Shown: piece by piece, positions 26,081-33,919 of the stretch | Position numbering within the stretch: position 1 is the first letter of the stretch | Layout: each line of letters starts with the position of its first letter | Assembly (NCBI RefSeq): GCF_013618475.1 | Contig: NZ_JABJVN010000001.1 | Location: forward strand, 1,292,775 to 1,356,774 | Direction of reading: 5' to 3' | From: Saccharibacillus deserti | GTDB lineage: Bacteria; Bacillota; Bacilli; Paenibacillales; Paenibacillaceae | Length of the DNA stretch: 64,000 bases | The notes under the pieces: model-generated | Seen by the model: the letters and a program-made list of their open reading frames with translations, nothing else | What the model was told of the DNA's origin: nothing | Database searches by the model: none | Made by a program: the position numbers and the translations under genes

Positions 26081-26304
26081 CTATTTTTGCTTTTTGACGC
26101 TTCGACCAGCCGGCCCTACCTGATCCAGCAGCCGCCTGGCCGCTTTTTGATCCGTGATTCGCAGCACTTTAGTGCCGCACCGAGCCAACTTTTGTTCAAA
26201 ATCCGGACGCGCGCGCTCAAACTCGTTTTTCCAGCGAAACATCATCTTCAGCATGGCCAAATTTTGCCGCTGGCCACAATACCGACGATCCATATTTTTT
26301 GCAT
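26081..26304 (-). pseudogene. Internally deleted P-loop kinase
   Basis: An ATG at 26304, one base after the upstream stop, starts MQKIWIVGIVASGK, a Walker A-type opening of adenylate-kinase-like proteins. The frame ends within a few codons. A second frame continues with a typical family C-terminus (LKMMFRWKNEFERAR ... LLDQVG). The middle part of the kinase, including the catalytic and lid regions, is absent. The gene is therefore a deletion remnant related to the intact kinase at 18888-19448. Confidence 0.55.
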
Positions 26305-26305
26305 A

Positions 26306-26863
26306 TCAGCTCGCCAGGTCTTTCCAGAATGCAATAGGCTTGATCCGTTCAGCGTTCATCTCCGCATACTCTTTTTCCCTAAATTCGATACCGAAATATT
26401 CGTCCAGATCCGCTCCGTAATAAATGATGTCGGTCTGATGGACCGAAAAAACCGGATTCCCCGCTTCATGCGGCGACTCGGGCATATAGCGGTGGGAATA
26501 TATGGGAATCAGCCGGGGAACGCGGGCATATTCACGAACCGCCCTAGCCGCGGCCGCTTCCGTTTCACGGGGACGCTCTCCCCAACCCTCGTACCAGAAT
26601 GCGTTCTGCCGGATATCGAACAGTATGCCTTCGAGCGGAGCGCGCAGGCGCGAGTGAATCCGAACCTGATTATTCACGGAAAAATTGCGCCACTCCGGAA
26701 ATCCTTCGCCTGCAGGAAGGGCATGCGTCAGCAGCTCGCGCAGATCCGGCGGAAAACGCAGTCCGTAAAGCGTTTCGATCTGCCGGAACTCTTCTGTCGT
26801 CAGTCCCCGGTCGCAGCGAACGCCGTGACGACGAAACCGTTCAACGATAGCCGCTGCGTTCAT
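26306..26863 (-). CDS. SMI1/KNR4 family protein
   Basis: A 185-residue protein with the SMI1/KNR4 (SUKH) fold. It shows LTTEEFRQIETLYGLRFPPD (about residues 22-41), the central WRNF and GWG segments, and the PIYSHRYMP motif. SUKH proteins are frequently immunity proteins against polymorphic toxins; no toxin gene is next to it. ATG 26863 follows GGGGAGGTGCAGCGG. It is translationally coupled to the broken kinase downstream. Confidence 0.82.
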   Translation of the reverse strand: MNAAAIVERFRRHGVRCDRGLTTEEFRQIETLYGLRFPPDLRELLTHALPAGEGFPEWRNFSVNNQVRIHSRLRAPLEGILFDIRQNAFWYEGWGERPRETEAAAARAVREYARVPRLIPIYSHRYMPESPHEAGNPVFSVHQTDIIYYGADLDEYFGIEFREKEYAEMNAERIKPIAFWKDLAS

Positions 26864-26896
26864 CCGCTGCACCTCCCCTTGTCGATGGTCGAAGGT

Positions 26897-27280
26897 TCAT
26901 GAAGACTTTTTCTCCGCCGGGCCGTTCGGCAGATCGTCGCCGGGATACTGCTCCAGATAACCGTCGCTGAGCGCATACCGGGTGAAGAAAGAAAGATCTT
27001 CGCCGATGATCGTCAGATCGAAGATCTTCTGCCCCGTACTTTCCAGACGCAGGTCGTAAGTGCGGATTTCTTCCTCCACATCGTCAAGCAGAGTCAAGAC
27101 AACCTGTCTGACCAATTCCCCATGCTCGTGCAGCAGCCATTCCAGCCGCGCCGGCATCCGATTCTCGATCATTCTGCCGTAGCAGTAATATTCAATCTCA
27201 TGGGAGGGCGCGTATTCGATACAGGCGTAACGCTCTGCGCGGCTGCCCGATATGATATAGTCTTTTTGTGCGTGGTCCAT
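26897..27280 (-). CDS. Hypothetical protein, 127 residues
   Basis: A soluble acidic protein with predicted alternating helix and strand (EEEIRTYDLRLESTGQ). It has no recognised family and ends in a Lys/Ser tail. ATG 27280 follows AAAAGGGGAATGGAAT. It is divergent from the SET-domain gene at 27433 and reads toward the SMI1/KNR4-like gene, with a 33-bp gap, so the two may be co-transcribed. Confidence 0.62.
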   Translation of the reverse strand: MDHAQKDYIISGSRAERYACIEYAPSHEIEYYCYGRMIENRMPARLEWLLHEHGELVRQVVLTLLDDVEEEIRTYDLRLESTGQKIFDLTIIGEDLSFFTRYALSDGYLEQYPGDDLPNGPAEKKSS

Positions 27281-27432
27281 ATTCCATTCCCCTTTTGTAT
27301 GTAAACACCCGGATAGGCGCAGCGCCTGCACAGGCGAGGCATTTCCTTGCCGTTCTTCGTCGGTTGGGCTACAATAATGGGTGCGCCCGGACGGGCCGAA
27401 CGACCCAATCCAAGAATTGCGAAGGTGAATCC

Positions 27433-27819
27433 ATGATCGAAATCAAACATTCCAAACTCAGCGGCGGCGAATTTACCCGCGGCGTATTCGCTACCCGGGA
27501 TATCGCCAAAGGCGAACTGATCCATGAAGCGCCCGTTGTCGCTTACGACAATGACGACCATGAACATATCGAGAAAACGATCCTGGCCGATTATGTATTT
27601 GAGTACGGAGCCAACCATACCGCGATTCTGCTAGGTTACGGCAGCCTGCTCAACCATTCCTATACGCCAAATGCGACGTACGAGATCAGCTTTGAGAAGC
27701 ATACCTTCGATTTCTATGCTTACACCGATATCCAAGCAGGCGACGAAATTCTGATCAATTACAACGGCGAAGAAGATTGCGACGATCCGCTGTGGTTTAT
27801 GGAAGAAAAGAAGCAGTAA
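27433..27819 (+). CDS. Bacterial SET-domain protein-lysine methyltransferase
   Basis: A 128-residue plus-strand protein that is almost only a SET domain. It has the N-terminal GVFATRDIAKGELI, the SAM/pseudoknot segment LLNHSYTPNATYE (NHSxxPNA, about residues 72-84) and the closing AGDEILINYNG. These are the catalytic features of SET lysine methyltransferases. Post-SET cysteines are absent. The target protein is unknown. ATG 27433 follows GCGAAGGTGAATCC. Bacterial stand-alone SET proteins are sparse and usually considered horizontally acquired. Confidence 0.88.
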   Translation: MIEIKHSKLSGGEFTRGVFATRDIAKGELIHEAPVVAYDNDDHEHIEKTILADYVFEYGANHTAILLGYGSLLNHSYTPNATYEISFEKHTFDFYAYTDIQAGDEILINYNGEEDCDDPLWFMEEKKQ

Positions 27820-27866
27820 GGCCGCCTGCTTTGGCACTTTGGCTGCTGTTCCTCTCATTTGGCTCA

Positions 27867-28147
27867 AAGGCCGCCCTGCGGGCGGCCAGGCTGTCGAGAA
27901 AGTCCTATTCGTTGTAGAATCTCGTCGGCTGCGGGAGAAATTCGTTAGCGGATGCTTCCGATGTGCCTTTCTCCGAAAGGCTTTAGGTCGCGTGTTGAAA
28001 TCGGGGAAAAGGATTGAAATTTAGCGGAATTTCCCCGATTTCAAAGGCGAACACTATCGTTCCTCCACTGAATTTCTCCCTCCGCCTCCTCGTTTCACTC
28101 GGAAGCAGACTTTTCTCGACAAATTTGCCGCCCTCCGGGCGGCCTTT
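27867..28147. mobile_element. 280-bp imperfect palindromic element
   Basis: The left end (AAAGGCCGCCC then GTCGAGAAAGTC) recurs inverted at the right end (GACTTTTCTCGAC then GGGCGGCCTTTTT). The centre near 28015-28045 is a tight inverted repeat (GAAATCGGGGAAA with TTTCCCCGATTTC). Both arms translate to similar peptides (EKVL...ESRRLREKF and EKSLLPSETRRRREKF), showing that one arm is a diverged inverted copy of the other. No autonomous gene is present. It occupies the 440-bp gap between the SET and GyrI-like genes and may be a MITE or a dispersed repeat. Confidence 0.6.
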
Positions 28148-28259
28148 TTCCTGTTCTTTCCTCCATCGTAACAAAAGCCCTTGCCCGAAGGCAAGGACCG
28201 AAAACAAACGATTCCGCAGGCGGAAGGCGCGGACACGGCGGAAAACGAATCACGCCGGT

Positions 28260-28895
28260 TTACGAATCCGTACGTTTCGCTTCCACGGCAAAACGCAGTA
28301 CCGTTTTGCGTTTCTCGGGCACGGTTTTTCTCGGATCCGACAAATAAATCTCCCGGTGCAGCTTGCTTTTGCGTGTCCATCCGTTTTCTTCGCAGAACGC
28401 TTCCATCCGGGCAAAGCTGGCGGGCTCGTCTTCGAATCTGCCGAGATGCATCATCTGGCAGCTCGGTCCGTCTTCCAAGGTTTCAAAACGCAGGTCGTCC
28501 AGTCTCGGATTGGGCTTTTTTTTCTTCGTTTGTTCGAAGAAACGCACGTATTGTTCCGGGGTCAGAAAATCCGGCTGACGGATCATGATCTTGAACTTCA
28601 GATTGCTTTTGTCCGTCGAAGGTTTCGTATGGTCGACCAGATCCCAGATCCCTTCCAGCGGGAACACGGTGTATTCGTAGTAACCGGCCGGCACGTTGTC
28701 GCTTTTGTAGGACATTTTTACCGCATAAGTCACGCTGTACAGAGCTCCGGTCGTTTCGGCGAAAGGAGCTGCGTTCGGATCGCCGGTTCCTTCGATCGAG
28801 ATAAAAGGCATGGAGGGCACATCAATGATTTCGGGCACGGTTTTGGGACCATAAAAAGCCTTGTAGTCTTTTTTGTAATCGATTTTTCCGCTCAT
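28260..28895 (-). CDS. GyrI-like small-molecule-binding domain protein
   Basis: A 211-residue protein of the GyrI-like/AraC-effector-binding type. It has an opening KKDYKAFYGPK, a central YTVFPLEGIWDL and IMIRQPDFLTPE motifs, and a C-terminal HREIYLSDPRK signature. Such proteins bind small molecules or, as in GyrI/SbmC, protect gyrase; no DNA-binding domain is fused here. ATG 28895 follows AGAGGAAATGGG. Immediately upstream is a P-loop kinase gene with a 19-bp gap. Confidence 0.85.
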   Translation of the reverse strand: MSGKIDYKKDYKAFYGPKTVPEIIDVPSMPFISIEGTGDPNAAPFAETTGALYSVTYAVKMSYKSDNVPAGYYEYTVFPLEGIWDLVDHTKPSTDKSNLKFKIMIRQPDFLTPEQYVRFFEQTKKKKPNPRLDDLRFETLEDGPSCQMMHLGRFEDEPASFARMEAFCEENGWTRKSKLHREIYLSDPRKTVPEKRKTVLRFAVEAKRTDS

Positions 28896-28914
28896 CCCAT
28901 TTCCTCTCTTCCGC

Positions 28915-29592
28915 TTATTCCGAATTTGTTGAAAAAGGATTTGGCCTGCCGCCCGGATACGCCGGATTCGCAGCCAGCCAGTTCACCATAAAGTCGAACA
29001 GCTCAAGCGAATACCGATGATCGTTCCGGCTCCCCGGCAGACTTTGTTCAATCTGCGCGACGTTGCTCTCGATATCGACCGATTCGATAAACTGCACAAG
29101 GCCCGGACAGAACCCGTTCAACGCGCGGAAATACCGCTGCTGCGGTTCGATAAAGGTCAGGTTCAGTTCGAATCCTCTTCGCTGGCGGGCCCGATCTCCG
29201 GCCTTCCGCTCTCTTAATCGGGATTCGGGTGCCGACAGCAGAAAATAGGTGTCGGGAAACCCGATTTTTTGCCTAGCGAACAGCGGCCGGTAGAACGCTT
29301 CGACAAATGCCAGGCTCTGTCCGTCGAACAAGGTGAAATCGAAGGCCCAGTTATACCAGAACGGCTGAAACAAATCGATATCGATCACGACCTGCCGCTT
29401 CGGTTCTTTCTGCAGTGCCATCTTCCAGCGGTCCGCCTGACGTTCGAAAAACCATTCGGGGTATTCCGGGTCCGGCTTTTCCCACAGCATCGCGATTTCG
29501 GGAATATGTAAAGCTCCGCTGCGGGCCGCGAAAGCTGCCGAAGTCGTCGTTTTGCCGGCTGCGCTCGCTCCTTCAATACTGATCATCGTCAT
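28915..29592 (-). CDS. P-loop kinase (AAA_28/thymidylate-kinase-like)
   Basis: A 225-residue protein with Walker A GASAAGKTT (about residues 8-16). A DIDLFQPFWYNW acidic pocket follows, then a RLRERKAGDRARQRRG lid-like arginine cluster, similar to small-molecule kinases grouped with chloramphenicol phosphotransferase-like proteins. The substrate is unknown. The ATG at 29592 follows CAAGGAGAACCAAG. It probably shares a transcript with the GyrI-like gene downstream and the DUF1569 gene upstream (25-bp gap). Confidence 0.78.
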   Translation of the reverse strand: MTMISIEGASAAGKTTTSAAFAARSGALHIPEIAMLWEKPDPEYPEWFFERQADRWKMALQKEPKRQVVIDIDLFQPFWYNWAFDFTLFDGQSLAFVEAFYRPLFARQKIGFPDTYFLLSAPESRLRERKAGDRARQRRGFELNLTFIEPQQRYFRALNGFCPGLVQFIESVDIESNVAQIEQSLPGSRNDHRYSLELFDFMVNWLAANPAYPGGRPNPFSTNSE

Positions 29593-29617
29593 CTTGGTTC
29601 TCCTTGCCATTCCTCGT

Positions 29618-30067
29618 TTACGTGCCAAACTGCTTCAAATGATGGTCCAGATGTTTGTACAAGCCTTTGCCCCATTCCTCGGCCGACAGCCGGCCGAAGA
29701 ACGGATGCATCTGCTTTTCGCAGGACTGCGGTCCTTTTTCTCCGAGGCGCTCGATCTGCCGCAGCAGCCGTTCTTTCTCGGGATTGAACTCCCGCTCTCC
29801 GTCCATTAGAATCGCCGGAATAGTGGACATATTCAGAGGAAGAGGCTTGTCGTTGTAGAACACCGGTTTGGCAAATCTGCCGATCACCCGCCCCAGCCCG
29901 CTTCGCGAAGCCGTCAGTTCGCCTGTCGCAATGTCTTGAAAAGCGGAGCAGTGCGCCAGCATCTGTGCCGGATTCATCTTGCCCCAGAGCGGCCGAGCAT
30001 CCGGGCTCAGCCGCCCAATCCGCAGCCGGATTTCCTGCATGGCCGAAGATTCGAATAGATTGTTCAT
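29618..30067 (-). CDS. DUF1569 family (DinB-superfamily) protein
   Basis: A 149-residue four-helix protein with the DUF1569 signature WGKMNPAQMLAHCS (about residues 28-41) and the C-terminal HPFFGRLSAEEWGKGLYKHL with HxxHH. The conserved His residues are likely metal ligands, as in DinB/YfiT proteins that act as thiol-dependent transferases. ATG 30067 follows AGAAAGGAGCTGTGGG. Confidence 0.85.
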   Translation of the reverse strand: MNNLFESSAMQEIRLRIGRLSPDARPLWGKMNPAQMLAHCSAFQDIATGELTASRSGLGRVIGRFAKPVFYNDKPLPLNMSTIPAILMDGEREFNPEKERLLRQIERLGEKGPQSCEKQMHPFFGRLSAEEWGKGLYKHLDHHLKQFGT

Positions 30068-30164
30068 CCCACAGCTCCTTTCTAAAAACACCCAACAAGT
30101 GTTCCCATTATCATAATTCGCCGGATTCCAGAAATATCCTTCCGGCTCGGAGCCAAATTAAAAA

Positions 30165-30192
30165 AATGACCTGCAGCTTTGCACAGGTCATT
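30165..30192 (-). terminator. Terminator of the large carbohydrate operon
   Basis: AATGACCTG and CAGGTCATT (30165-30173 with 30184-30192) form a 9-bp stem followed by seven Ts in the minus direction. It lies 21 bp after the SGNH hydrolase stop and marks the 3' end of the large carbohydrate-catabolic operon. Confidence 0.85.
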
Positions 30193-30212
30193 CGCTCTGC
30201 CTTTAGCAGCTT

Positions 30213-30863
30213 TCAGTCCCACCGATAACCGACCGCTTGCAGCCATTCTCTGGCGATAATCATATGTCCGGTCTGCGAAGGGTGAACCCGGTCCGCGGCC
30301 AGTTCCAGGGAATAATGATGCTCCAGGTAACGGTCGAACGCGGATTGAATATCGACGAACCTGGTGCCCTGCCGCTCGCCGATCCGCTTCACGGCGGCCC
30401 CGTATGCCAGACTCATCTGCCGAAGAACATCATCCGGGCTGCTCTCGATGAAGAAAGGGGTCATAAGCAGAATCTCACGTACGCCCGAAACTTTGGCTTC
30501 CTCAACCAGCTTCTCAAGCGTCTCTTCGTACTCGCCCAGCGAAACATGGCTTTCCGTCAGCATAGGGCGGTTATAGTGCCTCAACATATCGTTGATGCCG
30601 ATCATGATCGACACCCAGTCCGGCCGCAGGCCGATCACGTCGGACTGCCAGCGTTCCCGAAGTTCGCGTACGGTATTGGCGCTGACGCCCATATTGACCA
30701 TACGCAGGTTCAACTTGGGATAGGTCGAATCGAGCAGAGCCTGGATCTGGGAGACGTAACCGCTGCCCAGCGCGTCTCCTTTGCCTTCCCCTACCGGACG
30801 CATGCGCCCACAGTCGGTAATCGAATCGCCGATCATCACCAGCTTGGTTCCCGGAGGGATCAT
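30213..30863 (-). CDS. SGNH/GDSL-type esterase
   Basis: A 216-residue protein with the four SGNH blocks: GDSITD (Ser nucleophile, about residue 13), MGVSANT (Gly), GIND (Asn) and DRVHPS (Asp/His). The N-terminus has no signal peptide, so it is cytoplasmic. In the context of sugar-catabolic genes it probably removes acetyl or methyl esters from imported oligosaccharides (rhamnogalacturonan-acetylesterase-like). Its start overlaps the preceding dehydrogenase stop by 4 bp (ATGA). Confidence 0.87.
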   Translation of the reverse strand: MIPPGTKLVMIGDSITDCGRMRPVGEGKGDALGSGYVSQIQALLDSTYPKLNLRMVNMGVSANTVRELRERWQSDVIGLRPDWVSIMIGINDMLRHYNRPMLTESHVSLGEYEETLEKLVEEAKVSGVREILLMTPFFIESSPDDVLRQMSLAYGAAVKRIGERQGTRFVDIQSAFDRYLEHHYSLELAADRVHPSQTGHMIIAREWLQAVGYRWD

Positions 30864-31888
30864 GGATGGGCCGGTTCGGCGACCGACACCCAGGCTCCTT
30901 CCTGCGAAGCGGAAGCCGCTTCCGCCCGGATCACCGCCAATGTGGCGGCTGTACTCTCGGGCGTGCAGACCGTAATCGGCCGATCGCTCAGCACGGCGTT
31001 CAGGAAATAGACCAGTTCGCCGTAGTAGCCGCTGTCCGCCGAAAGCTCGGGGACGAAGCCCGGTCCGTCATTGGGATTCACGGTCACATCCGCACCGTCG
31101 AACTGAATATTGGCACGCTCAAAGTTTACCCGATATCCCATATAGAAGCCGAAATCCCCTTCAAGTGTCCAGTCCGCTTGAGCATTGATGACTTTGCCGT
31201 CGGGATAATAATAATGACTGGAGACGATGTCGCTGCCGGCTCCTTGAATCACGTTCCGTCCCAGCGTCGATACGCGCTTCGGGCTTCCGAACAGGTATTG
31301 AATCATGTCGGTATCGTGAATATGCATATCCAGCAGACACCCGCCGCTCAGCTTCTCGTCCAGAAACCATCCCTGTGGAGCCCCCGATCCCCGATAGAAA
31401 TACCCCTGGGTGACAGCTCCGTAACGGCGGTCTTCGACGCACTGCTTCAGATACGCATAGCCTGGCCAAAACCGCAGACACTGACCGATCATCAGCTTTT
31501 TTCCGGTTCTGGCGGCGGTCTCGACCATTCGTCCGGCCTCTTCCGCATTCAGCGCCATCGGCTTCTCGCACATCACATGATACCCTTTTTCCATCAGGAT
31601 ACAGCTCATCTCGGCATGCAGGTAAGTGGGCACGGCCAGATCGATCATGTCCAGCTCCTCGTCTGCAATCATCCGCTCGAAATGATCGTACAGCCGGTAC
31701 GGAGTCAAGTCGTAGACTTCCTGCAAAGTAGACATATTCCCGCCGGCTTTGGCATTTTTCAACTCGTCGATCCGAATATCGCAGATCGCGTTCAACGAAA
31801 CAGGAAGACCTTCCGCAATCAGACGGGTGTAGTTATCGAAGTGCATACGACCCATGAATCCGAATCCGATTAATCCAATTTTCAACAT
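30860..31888 (-). CDS. Gfo/Idh/MocA family sugar dehydrogenase
   Basis: A 342-residue NAD(P)-dependent oxidoreductase with the Rossmann loop GLIGFGFMGRMHF, the catalytic CEKPMAL motif (Lys, about residue 95) and the LDMHIHDTDMIQYL segment with conserved Asp/His. It oxidises or epimerises sugars or inositols at the 2-, 3- or 4-position. It is one of three paralogues in this operon, overlapping the SGNH esterase by 4 bp, which suggests stepwise oxidation/reduction of one sugar. Confidence 0.88.
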   Translation of the reverse strand: MLKIGLIGFGFMGRMHFDNYTRLIAEGLPVSLNAICDIRIDELKNAKAGGNMSTLQEVYDLTPYRLYDHFERMIADEELDMIDLAVPTYLHAEMSCILMEKGYHVMCEKPMALNAEEAGRMVETAARTGKKLMIGQCLRFWPGYAYLKQCVEDRRYGAVTQGYFYRGSGAPQGWFLDEKLSGGCLLDMHIHDTDMIQYLFGSPKRVSTLGRNVIQGAGSDIVSSHYYYPDGKVINAQADWTLEGDFGFYMGYRVNFERANIQFDGADVTVNPNDGPGFVPELSADSGYYGELVYFLNAVLSDRPITVCTPESTAATLAVIRAEAASASQEGAWVSVAEPAHP

Positions 31889-31924
31889 AAGCCGGAGTCC
31901 TCCTAATTGAGCTTGATCAAAAAA

Positions 31925-32779
31925 TTACAGGGAGCCGCGCCCCAAGATCGCATTCATCGAAGCCGACGTATTGGAAATGATCTGCTCGGCATGGTGCACG
32001 TAGTTCGGGATCATCTCGGCCGTCGCGTATCCGTCGTAGCCGATATCGCGGAGTGCCGCCATGACGGCCGGATAATCCACATTGCCCGCAAGCAGATCGA
32101 CAAATCCGTGCAGCCCGCCCGCTTGACGCCGATAGTCTTTGAAATGGACTTTCTTGATCCGGCTGCCCAGTATGCGTACCCACTGCTCGGGATAGCCGGA
32201 ATGGACAACATTGCCGACATCGAAATAGGAACCGACAAACTCCGACCCGATCGAATCGATAAATTGGCGCATCTCCAGCGGCGAGAGCAGGAACTTGTTC
32301 CAGACGTTTTCGATTCCGATCGCGACGCCTGTCTGACGGGCCAAGGGAGCCAGACTGCCCACCGCTTCCTGGGCACGCTCATAGGCTTTGTCGTAATCGA
32401 CAACTTCGGAGCCCGGAATAAAGTCTACGCCGACCGCTCCGGGAATGACCAGAATCGTATCCGCTCCCAGAGCTGCGGCCGTCTCCAGCTGCTTCCTGCC
32501 GATCTCGACGGCTCTCGTCCGGGTCGTCTCCGATTCGCTGGTCATCGAATAGGACCAGTACAATCCCGTCGCCAAGCCGCTGATCTCAAGTCCCAGCTCT
32601 TCGATCTGTCTGCGCAGCGTCAGTACCTCGCGCTCGCTGCTCTCAAGCCCCAATTCCCCGGATTCGTTCAGCGACAGCTCGATCCCGTCGAATCCGGCTT
32701 TTTGGGCCAATACCGCACACTCCAGAATCGGTTTGCCTTCCGGAAACGACCAGATATTGATGCCTTTTTTCATGTCCAT
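31925..32779 (-). CDS. Sugar phosphate isomerase/epimerase (xylose isomerase-like TIM barrel)
   Basis: A 284-residue TIM-barrel protein of the AP-endonuclease-2/hydroxypyruvate isomerase superfamily. The conserved metal ligands are seen in GFDGIELSLNESG (Glu), IGIENVWNKFLLSP, SYFDVGNVVHSGYPEQW (His) and VHFKDYRRQAGG. The enzyme probably interconverts keto/aldo or epimeric forms of an intermediate produced by the neighbouring Gfo/Idh/MocA enzymes. The start at 32779 follows GGAGGAATGGAC. Confidence 0.88.
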   Translation of the reverse strand: MDMKKGINIWSFPEGKPILECAVLAQKAGFDGIELSLNESGELGLESSEREVLTLRRQIEELGLEISGLATGLYWSYSMTSESETTRTRAVEIGRKQLETAAALGADTILVIPGAVGVDFIPGSEVVDYDKAYERAQEAVGSLAPLARQTGVAIGIENVWNKFLLSPLEMRQFIDSIGSEFVGSYFDVGNVVHSGYPEQWVRILGSRIKKVHFKDYRRQAGGLHGFVDLLAGNVDYPAVMAALRDIGYDGYATAEMIPNYVHHAEQIISNTSASMNAILGRGSL

Positions 32780-32797
32780 TCCTCCAACCGTCCGATT

Positions 32798-33919
32798 TTA
32801 ATCCCAATCGATTGCGCAGAAGCGGCCGTTTTCCGCGGATTCATTGGCTTTGAGGCACAGCAGCGCGCTCAGCAGTCCGTCATCCAGGGTAGTCGTCGAA
32901 GACGCTTCCCCGCGCAGCACTTTCAGATAATTGTCGACCAGCCGCTGATCGCCTCCGCCGTGACCGTCGTAAGCTTCCAAATCGAGCTTGTGCGTTTCTA
33001 CCCGTGGTTCGTGATGCATGAATACGTTTAGCTCGCCTGTGTACCAGTCGAATTCCAGTGTCCCTTTGTACCCGAGCAGACGCGCCCCTCTCTTGGCGGC
33101 TCCCCGGCGCGCGAAGAAATTCTGCGAATAATTCACATGCATGCCCGATTCGTAGCGGATCAGGGCGCTTCCGGAATCTTCATTGCCGGTATCTTCGGCA
33201 AAGCAGCAGTATTCGCCGTATTCATGATAAAGCGCGCTGTCCGGGCAGGTTCGGTTCTCCTCGCAGTCCCGACACATTAGCTTCGCAGGTTTGTTTCCCG
33301 TGAAGATCCGTTTGGACTTCATGGCGCAGACCGCCGTCGGCTTCAGGCCAAGCAGATAGTTGATATAATCGAAGTCATGCGTCGCTTTTTGCAGAAACAG
33401 CCCTCCGGAAATCCGTTCGTCGCGGTACCAATTCTGATAGTAAACCGCTCCGTAAGGAACGTTGTTGACCGCCTGCACATGTTCGACGGTCCCGATTTTC
33501 CCCGAATCGACGATCTCTTTGGCCAGCTTGACGAGCGGCGTATTCCGAAGCGGAAAAGAAACGACCACCTTGGACCGCGAAGCTTCATAGCCTGCTTTCA
33601 ATCTGGCCAGATCGGCATAGGTCGTTGCGACCGGCTTTTCCAAAAACAGCGTCAAATCGCGTTCCAATACTTTCAGAGCCATTTCGGTGTGCAGATCGCA
33701 GCGGGTTCCGATCACGACCCCGTCCAGTTCGGCTTCATTCAGCATATCGTCCGCCCGCTCATAAAACGCGATCGATCCGGCCTGCTCCCCAAGCTGCTCT
33801 TGAAGCGCTTCCCGCCGCGGGTCCGCAATCGCGACCACGCGGCTGCCGGGATCAAGCTCGGGGATATGGCTCATCAGACTGCTGATCCGAACCCCGTAGC
33901 CGATTACGCCGATTCTCAT
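32798..33919 (-). CDS. Gfo/Idh/MocA family dehydrogenase with extra C-terminal cysteines
   Basis: A 373-residue oxidoreductase. Rossmann start MRIGVIGYGVRISSL; the FLEKPVATTYADL motif holds the catalytic Lys. The mid-region has KATHDFDYINYLLG and a cysteine-rich segment CRDCEENRTC (about residues 245-254) that may bind zinc or stabilise a loop. It starts at ATG 33919 and overlaps the next upstream gene by 4 bp (ATGA). Part of the same sugar-oxidising set. Confidence 0.87.
   Translation of the reverse strand: MRIGVIGYGVRISSLMSHIPELDPGSRVVAIADPRREALQEQLGEQAGSIAFYERADDMLNEAELDGVVIGTRCDLHTEMALKVLERDLTLFLEKPVATTYADLARLKAGYEASRSKVVVSFPLRNTPLVKLAKEIVDSGKIGTVEHVQAVNNVPYGAVYYQNWYRDERISGGLFLQKATHDFDYINYLLGLKPTAVCAMKSKRIFTGNKPAKLMCRDCEENRTCPDSALYHEYGEYCCFAEDTGNEDSGSALIRYESGMHVNYSQNFFARRGAAKRGARLLGYKGTLEFDWYTGELNVFMHHEPRVETHKLDLEAYDGHGGGDQRLVDNYLKVLRGEASSTTTLDDGLLSALLCLKANESAENGRFCAIDWD

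Noticed and set aside
27839..28207. Two opposed small open frames in the palindromic element
   Set aside because: They arise from the two inverted arms of one repeat; their similarity reflects the DNA palindrome, not conserved proteins.
33058..33303. Plus-strand open frame rich in Arg/Ser
   Set aside because: Antisense to the cysteine-rich part of the dehydrogenase gene; no start signal.
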